NCBI GenBank assembly: GCA_002425705.1
Contig: DIMT01000039.1
Span: forward strand, 14,407 to 36,876
Length of the DNA stretch: 22,470 nucleotides
From: Firmicutes bacterium UBA5559
GTDB taxonomy: Bacteria; Bacillota; Clostridia; Peptostreptococcales; Anaerovoracaceae
Reading direction: 5' to 3'
The translations under genes were made by a program, and so were the position numbers. The notes below the pieces were generated by a model that saw only the letters and a program-made list of their open reading frames with translations, was not told where the DNA came from and did not search any database. Shown piece after piece: positions 8,330 to 16,220 of this stretch; the first letter of the stretch is position 1, and each line of letters opens with the position of its first letter.

Positions 8330-9015
8330 GCTCCTCTCCCTATCCGATAACCTACATTGCGTATGGTTTCAATCACTTCTCCCAGATCTCCCAGCTTTTG
8401 CCGGAGGCTGCGAATATGAACGTCTACGGTTCTGGTCTCCACTTCCGAATCATAGCCCCAGACGATGTCCAGCAGTTTGTCTCTGGAAAGGACCATGTTT
8501 TCATTCTCCATCAGAAAACGGAGGAGTTCGAATTCTTTAAAGGTCAGCTGCAGTTCACGGCCATCGGCCAGAACCCGTCTTTCTTCCTGGTTCATCAGGA
8601 TTTTTCCGACCTGGAGCATCGGCTGCTCCCGATCCAATCGGCTCCTGCGCAGGACGGCCCGCACCCGGGATAAAAGCTCCATGACACCGAAGGGCTTGGC
8701 TACGTAGTCATCGGCACCGGCATCCAGTCCCTGAACCTTGTCGAATTCACTGCCCTTTGCAGTCAGAAGAATTACCGGTAATTGCCGGGTTTCTTTATTT
8801 CGCCTAAGTTCTGCCAGGATGGCCATTCCATCCTCCCCCGGAAGCATGATGTCCAGAAGGACCAAATCCGGCAGGGCTTTTTTTATTCCCTCCCGAAAGG
8901 CTTCTCCGTCCTCAAAGCCTTCGGCCTTAAAGTCGCTACTGTTCAGGGCATATACCACCAGCTCCCGGATATTCTTTTCATCTTCCACACAGTAGATCAG
9001 CTTTCTGGTATCCAC
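8326..9015 (-). CDS. phoP: Phosphate response regulator PhoP/PhoB (OmpR family)
   Basis: A 229-residue response regulator. The receiver domain has the acidic pocket E11-D12, phospho-acceptor D55 in LVLLDIMLPG, and Thr/Lys in LLTAKG. The C-terminal winged helix (from about 130) includes LTFKEFELLRFLMEN and RTVDVHIRSLRQKLG. The GTG at 9015 is chosen: it overlaps the phoU stop (TAGTG) and has GAGAGGAAA just upstream. A longer in-frame version to 9075 would sit inside phoU. Phosphorylated by PhoR, it probably activates the pstS promoter through the TTTACA-type repeats at 13307-13351. Confidence 0.93.
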   Translation of the reverse strand: MDTRKLIYCVEDEKNIRELVVYALNSSDFKAEGFEDGEAFREGIKKALPDLVLLDIMLPGEDGMAILAELRRNKETRQLPVILLTAKGSEFDKVQGLDAGADDYVAKPFGVMELLSRVRAVLRRSRLDREQPMLQVGKILMNQEERRVLADGRELQLTFKEFELLRFLMENENMVLSRDKLLDIVWGYDSEVETRTVDVHIRSLRQKLGDLGEVIETIRNVGYRIGRGA

Positions 9016-9683
9016 TAGATTTCCTCTCTTCCGTCCATTTCCCGATGTTCTCCTGTAATGGAAAAGACCACCCATTCGGCTATATTCACCGCATGATCAC
9101 CTATCCGCTCGAAGTATTTGGCTACCATCAGCAGATCCATAGCCTGACGGCCGTTGTCCGGATTCTGATGGACCAGAGTAATGAGATCGTCCTTTACCTT
9201 TACAAAAAGGTCGTCCACGATATCATCGGAATCAATGACCGATCGGGCCAATTCCAGGTCGCTTTTCACAAAGGCGTCAATGCTCCCGGTCACCATCCGG
9301 ATGGTGGCTCCAGCCATTTCCGGTATGGTTTCCAGGCTTTTAATATATTTTTCATCTGCCAGGAAGATGGCGATGTCGGATATATCTGCTGCCTGGTCCC
9401 CAATCCGTTCCATGTCGGTGATCATTTTCAGGGCTGCGGAAATCTGGCGGAGATCTCGGGCAACCGGCTGCTGCTGCAGAATCAGTTTCAGACACAGATC
9501 TTCGATTTCCTTTTCCTTATAATCAATCTTCCGGTCAAAAGCGATGGCCTTTCTGGCCTCTTCCTTATCCTGATTGCAGAGAGCCTTTATTGCACTATCA
9601 ATGGATTCTTCCACCAATGCCCCCATATGGATCAGCTCCCGGTTCAATTCCTCCAACTGGGTCTCAAATTTATTTCTCATCAT
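9015..9683 (-). CDS. phoU: Phosphate transport regulator PhoU
   Basis: Cytoplasmic protein of 222 residues made of two similar three-helix halves, each with the PhoU metal-site pattern: ITDMERIGDQAADIS in the first and MVAKYFERIGDHAVNIAEW in the second. It links the state of the Pst transporter to PhoR and keeps the system off when phosphate is plentiful. The start ATG overlaps the pstB stop (ATGA); a second ATG follows directly. Position between pstB and phoP is usual for the operon. Confidence 0.95.
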   Translation of the reverse strand: MMRNKFETQLEELNRELIHMGALVEESIDSAIKALCNQDKEEARKAIAFDRKIDYKEKEIEDLCLKLILQQQPVARDLRQISAALKMITDMERIGDQAADISDIAIFLADEKYIKSLETIPEMAGATIRMVTGSIDAFVKSDLELARSVIDSDDIVDDLFVKVKDDLITLVHQNPDNGRQAMDLLMVAKYFERIGDHAVNIAEWVVFSITGEHREMDGREEI

Positions 9684-10435
9684 CCGAACCTCCCTGTGAT
9701 ATAGTCTTCTGTGCGTTTGTCCTTGGGCACCGAAAACAGCGTTTCTGTGTCATCATATTCAATCAGGTCACCTAGAAGCAGAAAGGCTGTCTTGTCGGAA
9801 ATCCGGGTAGCCTGCTGCATGTTATGGGTTACGGTAACAATAGTATACTGTTTTTTCAGCTCCACAACAAGGTCTTCAATTTTGGCGGTAGAGATTGGAT
9901 CCAGGGCCGAGGTGGCTTCATCCATGAGCAGGACTTCCGGTTCTACGGCCAATGCCCGTGCAATACAAAGCCGCTGCTGCTGCCCGCCGGACAAGGCCAG
10001 GGCTGATTTTTTCAATTTATCTTTGACCTCATCCCACAGAGCGGCCTGCTTCAGGCTCCGCTCCATGATTTCCTCCAGATCCGTCCGATTGGTGACCCCA
10101 TGCCGCTTTGGCCCAAAAACCACATTCTCATAGATGGATTTGGGGAATGGATTGGGTTTTTGGAACACCATCCCAATCCGCCGTCGCAGGAGCACCACAT
10201 CATTCCCAGCCCCCAGGATACTTTCCCCGTCCAAGCTGATATCCCCCGTGATTTTCGTCCCTTCAATCAGATCCGTCATCCGGTTCATGGTCTTGATCAG
10301 GGTGGATTTACCACAGCCGGAGGGACCGATCAGAGCGGTCACCTTCTTTTCTTCAATGTCCATATTTATATTTTTCAGAGCCTTGAAATCCTCATAGTAG
10401 AAATCCAGGTTCTCGATCTTCATTTTAATTCCCAT
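9680..10435 (-). CDS. pstB: Phosphate ABC transporter ATP-binding protein PstB
   Basis: ATPase of the high-affinity phosphate importer, about 251 residues as is usual. Visible are the Walker A motif GPSGCGKST, the ABC signature LSGGQQQRLCIARAL, Walker B VLLMDEATSALDP and the switch histidine in TVTHNM. I chose the ATG at 10435 (MGIKMKIENL). The AAGGAG lies about 12 bases before it and directly abuts an in-frame TTG at 10447, so a start at either 10447 or 10423 is also possible. It works with PstC and PstA. Confidence 0.95.
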   Translation of the reverse strand: MGIKMKIENLDFYYEDFKALKNINMDIEEKKVTALIGPSGCGKSTLIKTMNRMTDLIEGTKITGDISLDGESILGAGNDVVLLRRRIGMVFQKPNPFPKSIYENVVFGPKRHGVTNRTDLEEIMERSLKQAALWDEVKDKLKKSALALSGGQQQRLCIARALAVEPEVLLMDEATSALDPISTAKIEDLVVELKKQYTIVTVTHNMQQATRISDKTAFLLLGDLIEYDDTETLFSVPKDKRTEDYITGRFG

Positions 10436-10456
10436 TGAATTTTCCAACTCCTTCTC

Positions 10457-11320
10457 TTAATCCATTCGATTCTGATACTTATTCCGCAGCAGAATGGCTA
10501 CGGCATTGGCAGATAGCAGGACTGCCATAAGAACGATGATGCCCGCTGCTGCGATATATTGAAATTCTTCCTGAGGGCGGGATGTCCAGTTGAAAATCTG
10601 GACCGGCAGTACGGTGAACCAGTCCATTGGACCTTTGGGCAGAAAGGCGATATATCCGGCTGCACCCACCATGATCAGGGGAGCCGCTTCTCCCATGGCT
10701 CTGGAAATCGCCAGAATGGATCCGGTCAGGATGCCGGGCATGGCATAGGGCAGCACGACTCCTGTGATGGTCTGGAGCTTGGTGGTTCCCAGAGAATAGG
10801 ATGCTTCCCGAAGGGACCGGGGGACGCTGCGGATGGCTTCCTGGGAGGCCACGGTAATAACCGGCAGAATGAGCAGCGTCAGGGTCAGAGCTCCGGACAG
10901 GATGCTTTTGTCAAACCCCAGGAACCGGACAAAGAAAGCCAGTCCCAAAAGGCCATAAACGATGGCCGGCACTCCGGCCAGATTGGAAATATTCAACTGG
11001 ATGATCCGGTTGATCAACTTCTTCGGGTCCGTATATTCCTCCAGATAGACAGCCGTGCCTACCCCGAGTATCAGAGAAAACACGGAGGTCAGTCCAATAA
11101 CCCACACGCTGCCAACCAAGGCTGATAAGATCCCGGCTTTCTCCGGGGACCGGGAAGGCATACTGGTCAGAAACTGCCAGTCCAGCCATCCCAGTCCTTT
11201 GCTGAAAATATCATAAAGGAGAAGGGCAAGCGCCGTAATGGAAAAGAGGATGCATCCAGCCAGAAGCAGGTGGAACAGTTTGTTCTTCAGATGGCGCTTT
11301 TCGTATAACTTCTGATCCAT
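10457..11320 (-). CDS. pstA: Phosphate ABC transporter permease PstA
   Basis: A 287-residue permease with six predicted membrane helices. The inner-membrane permease loop is EAIRSVPRSLREASYSLGTTKLQTI, the EAA-type contact to PstB. AISRAMGEAAPLIMVG follows, typical of PstA. The start ATG overlaps the pstC stop (TAATG) and GGGAGGTG precedes it. Pairs with PstC to form the phosphate channel. Confidence 0.94.
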   Translation of the reverse strand: MDQKLYEKRHLKNKLFHLLLAGCILFSITALALLLYDIFSKGLGWLDWQFLTSMPSRSPEKAGILSALVGSVWVIGLTSVFSLILGVGTAVYLEEYTDPKKLINRIIQLNISNLAGVPAIVYGLLGLAFFVRFLGFDKSILSGALTLTLLILPVITVASQEAIRSVPRSLREASYSLGTTKLQTITGVVLPYAMPGILTGSILAISRAMGEAAPLIMVGAAGYIAFLPKGPMDWFTVLPVQIFNWTSRPQEEFQYIAAAGIIVLMAVLLSANAVAILLRNKYQNRMD

Positions 11321-12222
11321 TAATACACCTCCCGATTCTTTTTAATGATGGCCCGGGCTATCAGATTCATAATCAGTGTCATGAAGAAAAGCACGGTCCC
11401 AACGGCAAACAGTGTTTTGAATTCTATGGTTCCCTGCTGGATGTCTCCCATGCTGATGTTGACCATGAAACCGGTCATGGTCTGGATGCTGTTGAGGGGA
11501 TTCAGGGTGAGCACCGGGCTCTGACCGGCAGCGATGGCTACGATCATGGTTTCTCCGATGGCTCTGGAAATGGCCAGAACAAAGGCTGCCCCGATGCTGG
11601 ACATGGCCGCTGGTATGGTGACCTTCACCGCCACTTCAAATCGGGTAGATCCCAGAGCGTACGCTCCCTGCCTGATCGAGTCCGGCACGGCCATCATGGC
11701 ATCCTCGCTCATGGAGGCCACCATGGGCAGGGTCATGATTCCTACGGCGATACTGGCGCTCAGGGCATTGAAAACCTGAGTCTGAGGCAGGATCGTCTGA
11801 AGAATCGGTGTGATAAAAGTCAGGGCGAAGAATCCATATACAATGGAAGGAATCCCTGCCAGGATTTCCAAGATGGGTTTTACCACCTTTCGGACTTTTT
11901 TATGGGCGTATTCACTGAGGTAAATGGCACTGCCCAGTCCAAGGGGTAATGAAATGATGCTGGAACCCAGGGCGATCATCAGGGTCCCTACAACAAGAGG
12001 AATGATGCCGAAGCTCCTGGGCTGCAGGGTCGGGGTCCACTGGGTGCCGGTGAAGAATTCCCAAAGAGAAACCTCACTGAAAAACACAATGGTCTCTTCA
12101 AATAAAATGAAGACAATAATAGCCGTCGTCAGGACCGACACGGCAGCAAACAGCATCAGGACTTTTTCGACGATGAATTCGGCCTGATGCAGCTTCTGAA
12201 TCTCGTACTTTTTACCTCTCAT
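11320..12222 (-). CDS. pstC: Phosphate ABC transporter permease PstC
   Basis: A 300-residue permease with six predicted membrane helices and an N-terminal cytoplasmic tail. The coupling loop holds MMAVPDSIRQGAYALGSTRFE, and AISRAIGETMIVAIAAG marks the PstC family. AGGGAGAG precedes the ATG. The last base is shared with the first base of pstA. An attenuator-like hairpin separates it from pstS, so it should be made in smaller amounts than PstS. Confidence 0.94.
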   Translation of the reverse strand: MRGKKYEIQKLHQAEFIVEKVLMLFAAVSVLTTAIIVFILFEETIVFFSEVSLWEFFTGTQWTPTLQPRSFGIIPLVVGTLMIALGSSIISLPLGLGSAIYLSEYAHKKVRKVVKPILEILAGIPSIVYGFFALTFITPILQTILPQTQVFNALSASIAVGIMTLPMVASMSEDAMMAVPDSIRQGAYALGSTRFEVAVKVTIPAAMSSIGAAFVLAISRAIGETMIVAIAAGQSPVLTLNPLNSIQTMTGFMVNISMGDIQQGTIEFKTLFAVGTVLFFMTLIMNLIARAIIKKNREVY

Positions 12223-12244
12223 AAGCTCTCCCTGTTTGATTTGT

Positions 12245-12287
12245 GAAAAGAGGGATTACCTGCCTCTTGGGGGAAGGCAGGTAATCC
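12245..12287 (-). terminator. Attenuator-like hairpin between pstS and pstC
   Basis: A perfect 12-base stem, GGATTACCTGCC (12253-12264) with GGCAGGTAATCC (12276-12287), has an 11-base loop. On the minus strand it is followed by CTCTTTTC, a short and imperfect T tract. It probably causes partial termination, or protects the pstS mRNA end, so that PstS exceeds the permease and ATPase. Confidence 0.7.
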
Positions 12288-12301
12288 GAAGGACAGTTTT
12301 T

Positions 12302-13243
12302 TTATTTCAGCAACTTCAGGTTCGCCTCGTAGTCTGCAGAAGGCAGGGCTACATATCCAACTTCCGGTATGATTTCTCCGGCAACCGTATTATAGAAGGT
12401 TATGAATTCCACCACTTCCGGTTTTCCCAAGGATGCTTTGTTGATGTAGATAAAGATGGGTCGTGACAGTGGGGAATAGCTTCCATCCTGAATGGTGTCG
12501 AAATCCGGTGTTACAGGTCCGCTTCCGTTGTCGATGGCTACCAGCTTCAGTTTGTCCTGATTTTCTTCGTAGTAGGCATATCCAAAGAATCCGATAGCGT
12601 TTTTGTCGCCTGCTATGCCCTGAACCAGTACGTTATCGTCTTCACTGGCGGTAAAGTCTGGTCGGATCGCTCCGCTTTCACCGTTAATTTCTTCTGTGAA
12701 GTAGTCGAAGGTACCTGAGTCGGTTCCCGGTGCATAGAACTTTATTTCTTCATTGGGCCATTCAGGCCGAATGTCACTCCACTTTTTAACTGTGCTGTCC
12801 GGCGCCCACATCATTTTCAGTTCTTCCACGGTCAGGTTCTCAACCCAATCGTTGGCTGGATTCACCAGTACGGACAATCCGTCGTAGGCAATGGTCATTT
12901 CAATGTATTCGATTCCTGCAGCAGCTGCGGCCTGAGCTTCTTCATCCTTGATGGGTCGGGATGCATTGCTGATATCGGTTTCTCCTGCGATGAACTTCTT
13001 AAATCCGCCGCCGGTTCCGGATACGCCGATGGGAATCCGAACTTCCGGATAGGTTCCGTTAAATTCTTCTGCGATGGCTTCTGTGATGGGGAAAACCGTG
13101 GAAGATCCGTCAATAGCGATGGTTCCGGTCAGCGGAGTGTCCGGGGCTTCTCCTTCTGTTTCTGTTGATCCACCTCCGCAGGCTGCCAGGCTCAAGGCCA
13201 GAGCACCTACCAGGATCAGACTTGCCAACTTATTTTTCTTCAT
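12302..13243 (-). CDS. pstS: Phosphate-binding lipoprotein PstS
   Basis: Substrate-binding protein of 313 residues. A signal peptide ends in a lipobox LAAC with Cys22 as the lipidation site, followed by a Gly/Ser/Thr/Glu-rich linker. The phosphate-binding loops are visible: IDGSSTVFPITEAIAEEF at about 45-62, VSGTGGGFKKF and TDISNASRP, then APGTDSGTFDYF. GAAGGAG precedes the ATG. It captures phosphate outside the membrane for PstCAB and is first in the operon, under Pho-box-like repeats. Confidence 0.95.
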   Translation of the reverse strand: MKKNKLASLILVGALALSLAACGGGSTETEGEAPDTPLTGTIAIDGSSTVFPITEAIAEEFNGTYPEVRIPIGVSGTGGGFKKFIAGETDISNASRPIKDEEAQAAAAAGIEYIEMTIAYDGLSVLVNPANDWVENLTVEELKMMWAPDSTVKKWSDIRPEWPNEEIKFYAPGTDSGTFDYFTEEINGESGAIRPDFTASEDDNVLVQGIAGDKNAIGFFGYAYYEENQDKLKLVAIDNGSGPVTPDFDTIQDGSYSPLSRPIFIYINKASLGKPEVVEFITFYNTVAGEIIPEVGYVALPSADYEANLKLLK

Positions 13244-13296
13244 GTTTATTCTCCTTCTTTATTCCTTATTATTTCATCCCTTTTGGTTACATGCTA

Positions 13297-13351
13297 ATAA
13301 TACAATGTCAATGTTAAAAACCTTCGAGGGTAAATGTAAAGTTTATGTAAA
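13297..13351 (-). promoter_or_regulatory. pstS promoter with Pho-box-like repeats
   Basis: On the minus strand TTTACA occurs at 13351-13346 and 13340-13335, TTAACA at 13318-13313 and TTGACA at 13312-13307. The first three are in phase at multiples of 11 bases, as in the TTAACA-type PHO boxes bound by PhoP in Bacillus. A TATTAT -10 (13302-13297) follows and there is no separate -35, consistent with activator dependence. Confidence 0.65.
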
Positions 13352-13389
13352 TTAAAAAAGCGCCCCTATATGCGCTATAAGGACGCTTT
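13351..13389 (-). terminator. Intrinsic terminator of the GRE/BCCT cluster, after the nitroreductase gene
   Basis: A 14-base stem (13376-13389 with 13357-13370, two G-U pairs) and a five-base loop are followed on the minus strand by TTTTTAAT. It lies 7 bases past the nitroreductase stop, and its T tract abuts the first pstS Pho repeat. Confidence 0.85.
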
Positions 13390-13395
13390 CTCATT

Positions 13396-14061
13396 TCACT
13401 CGAACCCAAACCAATGGGCAACCTTGTCGATAGGTTCTCTTTTACTGGTCAGCTTATTCGCCGGATGATCCGGATCCGGATATCCAAGGGCAATGCTGAT
13501 GACGATATCCTCCTCTGCCGGGATACTCAAGTACTTCCTGAGCACTTCATGATAGGAAACCCCTTGTTCGCTGACACAGGTCCCTAGTTCGGATTCCAAA
13601 GCAGCAAGGCAAATGGATTGAAGGAGGGCTCCTATCCCAAGCAGGGACCAGGTTCCCCCGGCAGCATAGTTGCTCGTTGTCAGAATCAGGGCTGCCGGTG
13701 CATCAAAATACTTATGTCCCCTGGCAGTCCAATCTTTTCTTTTTTCTTTATCCTCTCGTTTTATCCCAAGCAAGTTAAATAGGTCTATCGCCAATTCTCT
13801 TCGTCTCTCCTTAAAGGGACCTGTCAGCTCTGGCTCTTCAATGGTCGGCCGGATTCCTTCTTGGAATAATTCCAGATTATCTTTCTTTATTTTCTCCAGC
13901 ACTTCCCCCGTGACAACATAGATATTCCAAGGCTGAATATTGGTAGCCGAAGGGCTTCTGAGGGCCTTAGCCAGAATACCTTCAATCTCTTCCCTGGGAA
14001 CCGGTTTATCCAGATAGGCGCGTATACTCTTGCGGGTTTCCAATGCTGTTGTGATATTCAT
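13396..14061 (-). CDS. Nitroreductase family FMN-dependent oxidoreductase
   Basis: A 221-residue soluble flavoprotein. The N-terminal FMN-binding pattern ETRKSIRAYLDKPV is followed by SPSATNIQPWNIYVVTG. The middle holds ALILTTSNYAAGGTWSLLGIGALLQS, and the C-terminal part ISIALGYPDPDHPANKL contains the usual glycine and FMN phosphate-contact region. AGGAGGA precedes the ATG. Members reduce nitroaromatics, quinones or flavins with NAD(P)H, but many have specialised redox roles. It is the last gene before a strong terminator and may share a transcript with the upstream VOC and BCCT genes. Its role in that cluster is unknown. Confidence 0.88.
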   Translation of the reverse strand: MNITTALETRKSIRAYLDKPVPREEIEGILAKALRSPSATNIQPWNIYVVTGEVLEKIKKDNLELFQEGIRPTIEEPELTGPFKERRRELAIDLFNLLGIKREDKEKRKDWTARGHKYFDAPAALILTTSNYAAGGTWSLLGIGALLQSICLAALESELGTCVSEQGVSYHEVLRKYLSIPAEEDIVISIALGYPDPDHPANKLTSKREPIDKVAHWFGFE

Positions 14062-14120
14062 GTTGATCCTCCTGTGTTATTGGTTTTATTCTTGTCTGCT
14101 CGGATTGACGGCTCTGGTTC

Positions 14121-14447
14121 CTATTCATGAAACTCCATCAACTCAAATAGTACATCATCTTTTAGCGCAAAGCAAATCCTAAGCTTATCATTGATGGCAT
14201 GGGGGGGAAATGCTACCTGATCAAAGCTGGAAAGCACGTCTTCAATGCTTTCCACACCAATGGACAGATGATTTTTTTGCCTGACGATTTCCGGCAGCGG
14301 GGAATCTGGCTCCGCCCACACATACTGGAGTTTGAATTCATCTGCATCCGGATTCGTAACATGCAGCTTAATGGCCTCAACATAGTTGTATACTTTCCCT
14401 GCCACCTTTTTTTCAGTGGGTATACCCAGGTGAAGTAGTTTTATCAT
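14121..14447 (-). CDS. Small VOC-fold (glyoxalase/bleomycin-resistance-like) protein
   Basis: About 108 residues, the size of one VOC module. It opens with IKLLHLGIPT, a typical first strand with the metal-site His, and later has KNHLSIGVESIEDVLSSF and LFELMEF, the second strand set ending in a Glu. The ATG at 14447 is chosen because the sequence 5' of it (to 14510) runs into a large inverted repeat and adds a non-family N-terminus. AAAGGAG lies 11 bases upstream, slightly far. VOC proteins act as isomerases, epimerases, dioxygenases or binding proteins. The family call is moderate and no substrate can be inferred. It lies between the BCCT and nitroreductase genes, same strand. Confidence 0.65.
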   Translation of the reverse strand: MIKLLHLGIPTEKKVAGKVYNYVEAIKLHVTNPDADEFKLQYVWAEPDSPLPEIVRQKNHLSIGVESIEDVLSSFDQVAFPPHAINDKLRICFALKDDVLFELMEFHE

Positions 14448-14471
14448 TATGCGCTTTTCTCCTTTGATTTT

Positions 14472-14524
14472 AATGGAACCTATCAGTGCACGCCATATGC
14501 TGAAGTGCACCGATAGGTTCTATT
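14472..14524. repeat. Long imperfect inverted repeat between BCCT and VOC genes
   Basis: Arms 14472-14491 and 14505-14524 (20 bases, two non-Watson-Crick positions, 13-base loop containing CATATG). The core is GAACCTATCAGTGCAC with GTGCACCGATAGGTTC. Neither strand has a T run after it, so it is not a standard terminator. It could be an mRNA-stabilising hairpin or processing site, or a relic of a small mobile repeat. Confidence 0.75.
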
Positions 14525-14560
14525 CATTACCTTATTTTAATCATTAAGAACCAATACCTC

Positions 14561-16156
14561 TTATGCCAATTTCTCTCCTTCGATTTCCACCAGCATATCG
14601 ATTTTTTTGTTTTCCTGTAAAATAATCTGCTCTTTTGTCAATCCTGCATAATCTCTGAAAATCCATTTAGCACCGCCATACAGCGCAATGATTGTCAGCA
14701 ATGCAATCGGGAATGCCGTCAGTATGGCCAAGGATTGGAAGGCCTTTAAGGATGCTCCTGCAAAGAGAAGGCTGCAGGGAACCAGTGCCAGCATGACTGC
14801 CCAGAACAATTTGAACCATCTGGCCGGATTCTCTCCTTCTTTCAATCCTACGGTGGTGGTAGCCGCCAACGTATAGGAAGAGGAGTCTAGCGTAGTTGCC
14901 AGGAAAATGACCGCAATAACAGCCCAGATAAACAGCATGATTTTACCGGCTGGAAGGGTAAGGACTAAATTGGAAATCGTTTGGGCCTGCCCGGATTCAC
15001 TTAGCATGGCGACTAGGTCTAATTCGCCTCCCAACTGTACATCAAGGGTGTATCCACCGATAGCTCCGAAATAGAGCATGCATCCGGCACTTCCGGCAAG
15101 CAGCATGCCAAGCATGACTCCACGCAAAGTTCTTCCCCGTGAAATTCTGGTTGTAAAAATCCACATCCAAGGGCCAAGAGCAAGCCACCAAGCCCAATAA
15201 AAACCAGTCCAGCCTTCTGGGAATCCACCTTTGGTAATCGGATCAGTCCAAAGGCTCATCTGTAAGAAGTTATTGCTGATGAAACCAATAGCGTTGGTGA
15301 ACAGATTGACCTGGAAAAGGGTAGGCCCTACGATCAGGAAAAAGACTGCCAGGGCAATTGCCGCATAGGCATTGTATCTGGACAGATTCTGCATTCCTCG
15401 GTCAAGACCCAGCCAGGAACTGGTCATAAAGATTGCAGTTACCAAAACAATCAGGACGATTCCGGTAGTCAAGGTGTCCGGCACACCGAAGAGGGTTGCT
15501 ACGTTGTTCTGAATCATAGGAATACCCAATACCAGGGTCGTTCCGTGACCACCTAAGATTCCGAATACGACGATGATTTCGATCATCTTTCCGATTGGTC
15601 CTTCGATTCGATCCCCCAGCACGCCTTCGCAGGCTGCCGAAAGGGATAGCCCCGGTTTCTTCAATATATAGAACCGATAGCAAAGAGGGATAGCGCCAAC
15701 TGCGAAAAATGCCCAGGCGATAAATGTCCAATGATAAATACCATAAGTTCCTGCCAGTTCATAGGCTTGAGCGCTGAAGGGCTCGGCTCCAAGGGGCGGC
15801 CCAGATACATAGTATAAAGGCTCTACGACTGACCAGAGCATCATACTGGATCCCATACCTGCACAGAACATCATAACCAGCCAGTTGAAGGTTTTAAATT
15901 CCGGTTTTCCGTTACCGAAACGAATATTTCCATACTTGGAAAAAGAAAAGTATAACAGATAAATAAGACAGCCCAATCCCAGCCATAAATAGAAAGGGGA
16001 AAGCACGCTAATCGAAGTGGCTTGCACCGCTCCGATGGAAGCCACTGCTGCTTCCGGCCTAAAAATCAGCCAGGATCCAAGGGAGGCCACCACAAGGAAC
16101 ACGATTGCCACCGCAACCACATTGATTGGTCTTTTGGTCAATAGATTATTTTCCAT
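14561..16156 (-). CDS. BCCT family transporter, CaiT/BetP-like (betaine/carnitine/choline class)
   Basis: A 531-residue protein with about 12 membrane helices. The BCCT signature GWTGFYWAWW (315-324) is followed by ISRGRT (338-343), and YYVSGPPLG (115-123) resembles the equivalent segment of CaiT. TDPITKGGFPEGW just before the signature is nearly the same as in E. coli CaiT, and Met331 matches the CaiT substrate-site Met. At the place of CaiT Arg262, which replaces a sodium ion, there is Asn262, as in sodium-coupled BetP (alignment from memory). It therefore probably imports a quaternary-ammonium or similar zwitterion and may be sodium-driven. GAGGG precedes the ATG. It is 64 bases downstream of the enolase-superfamily gene with no terminator between, so it is likely the uptake step for the GRE pathway. 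Confidence 0.92.
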   Translation of the reverse strand: MENNLLTKRPINVVAVAIVFLVVASLGSWLIFRPEAAVASIGAVQATSISVLSPFYLWLGLGCLIYLLYFSFSKYGNIRFGNGKPEFKTFNWLVMMFCAGMGSSMMLWSVVEPLYYVSGPPLGAEPFSAQAYELAGTYGIYHWTFIAWAFFAVGAIPLCYRFYILKKPGLSLSAACEGVLGDRIEGPIGKMIEIIVVFGILGGHGTTLVLGIPMIQNNVATLFGVPDTLTTGIVLIVLVTAIFMTSSWLGLDRGMQNLSRYNAYAAIALAVFFLIVGPTLFQVNLFTNAIGFISNNFLQMSLWTDPITKGGFPEGWTGFYWAWWLALGPWMWIFTTRISRGRTLRGVMLGMLLAGSAGCMLYFGAIGGYTLDVQLGGELDLVAMLSESGQAQTISNLVLTLPAGKIMLFIWAVIAVIFLATTLDSSSYTLAATTTVGLKEGENPARWFKLFWAVMLALVPCSLLFAGASLKAFQSLAILTAFPIALLTIIALYGGAKWIFRDYAGLTKEQIILQENKKIDMLVEIEGEKLA

Positions 16157-16220
16157 ATTTTAACCCTCACATAATAAGCAATAATTGATATTTAAGATGT
16201 TGTACTTTATTCGTGCATCA

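Noticed and set aside
14448..14510. Longer N-terminus for the VOC protein (start at 14510)
   Set aside because: The extension is encoded by the inverted repeat arm and is not part of the VOC fold; the ATG at 14447 starts at the first strand.
14476..14520. Inverted repeat as a rho-independent terminator after the BCCT gene
   Set aside because: The stem is strong but neither strand has a T tract after it.
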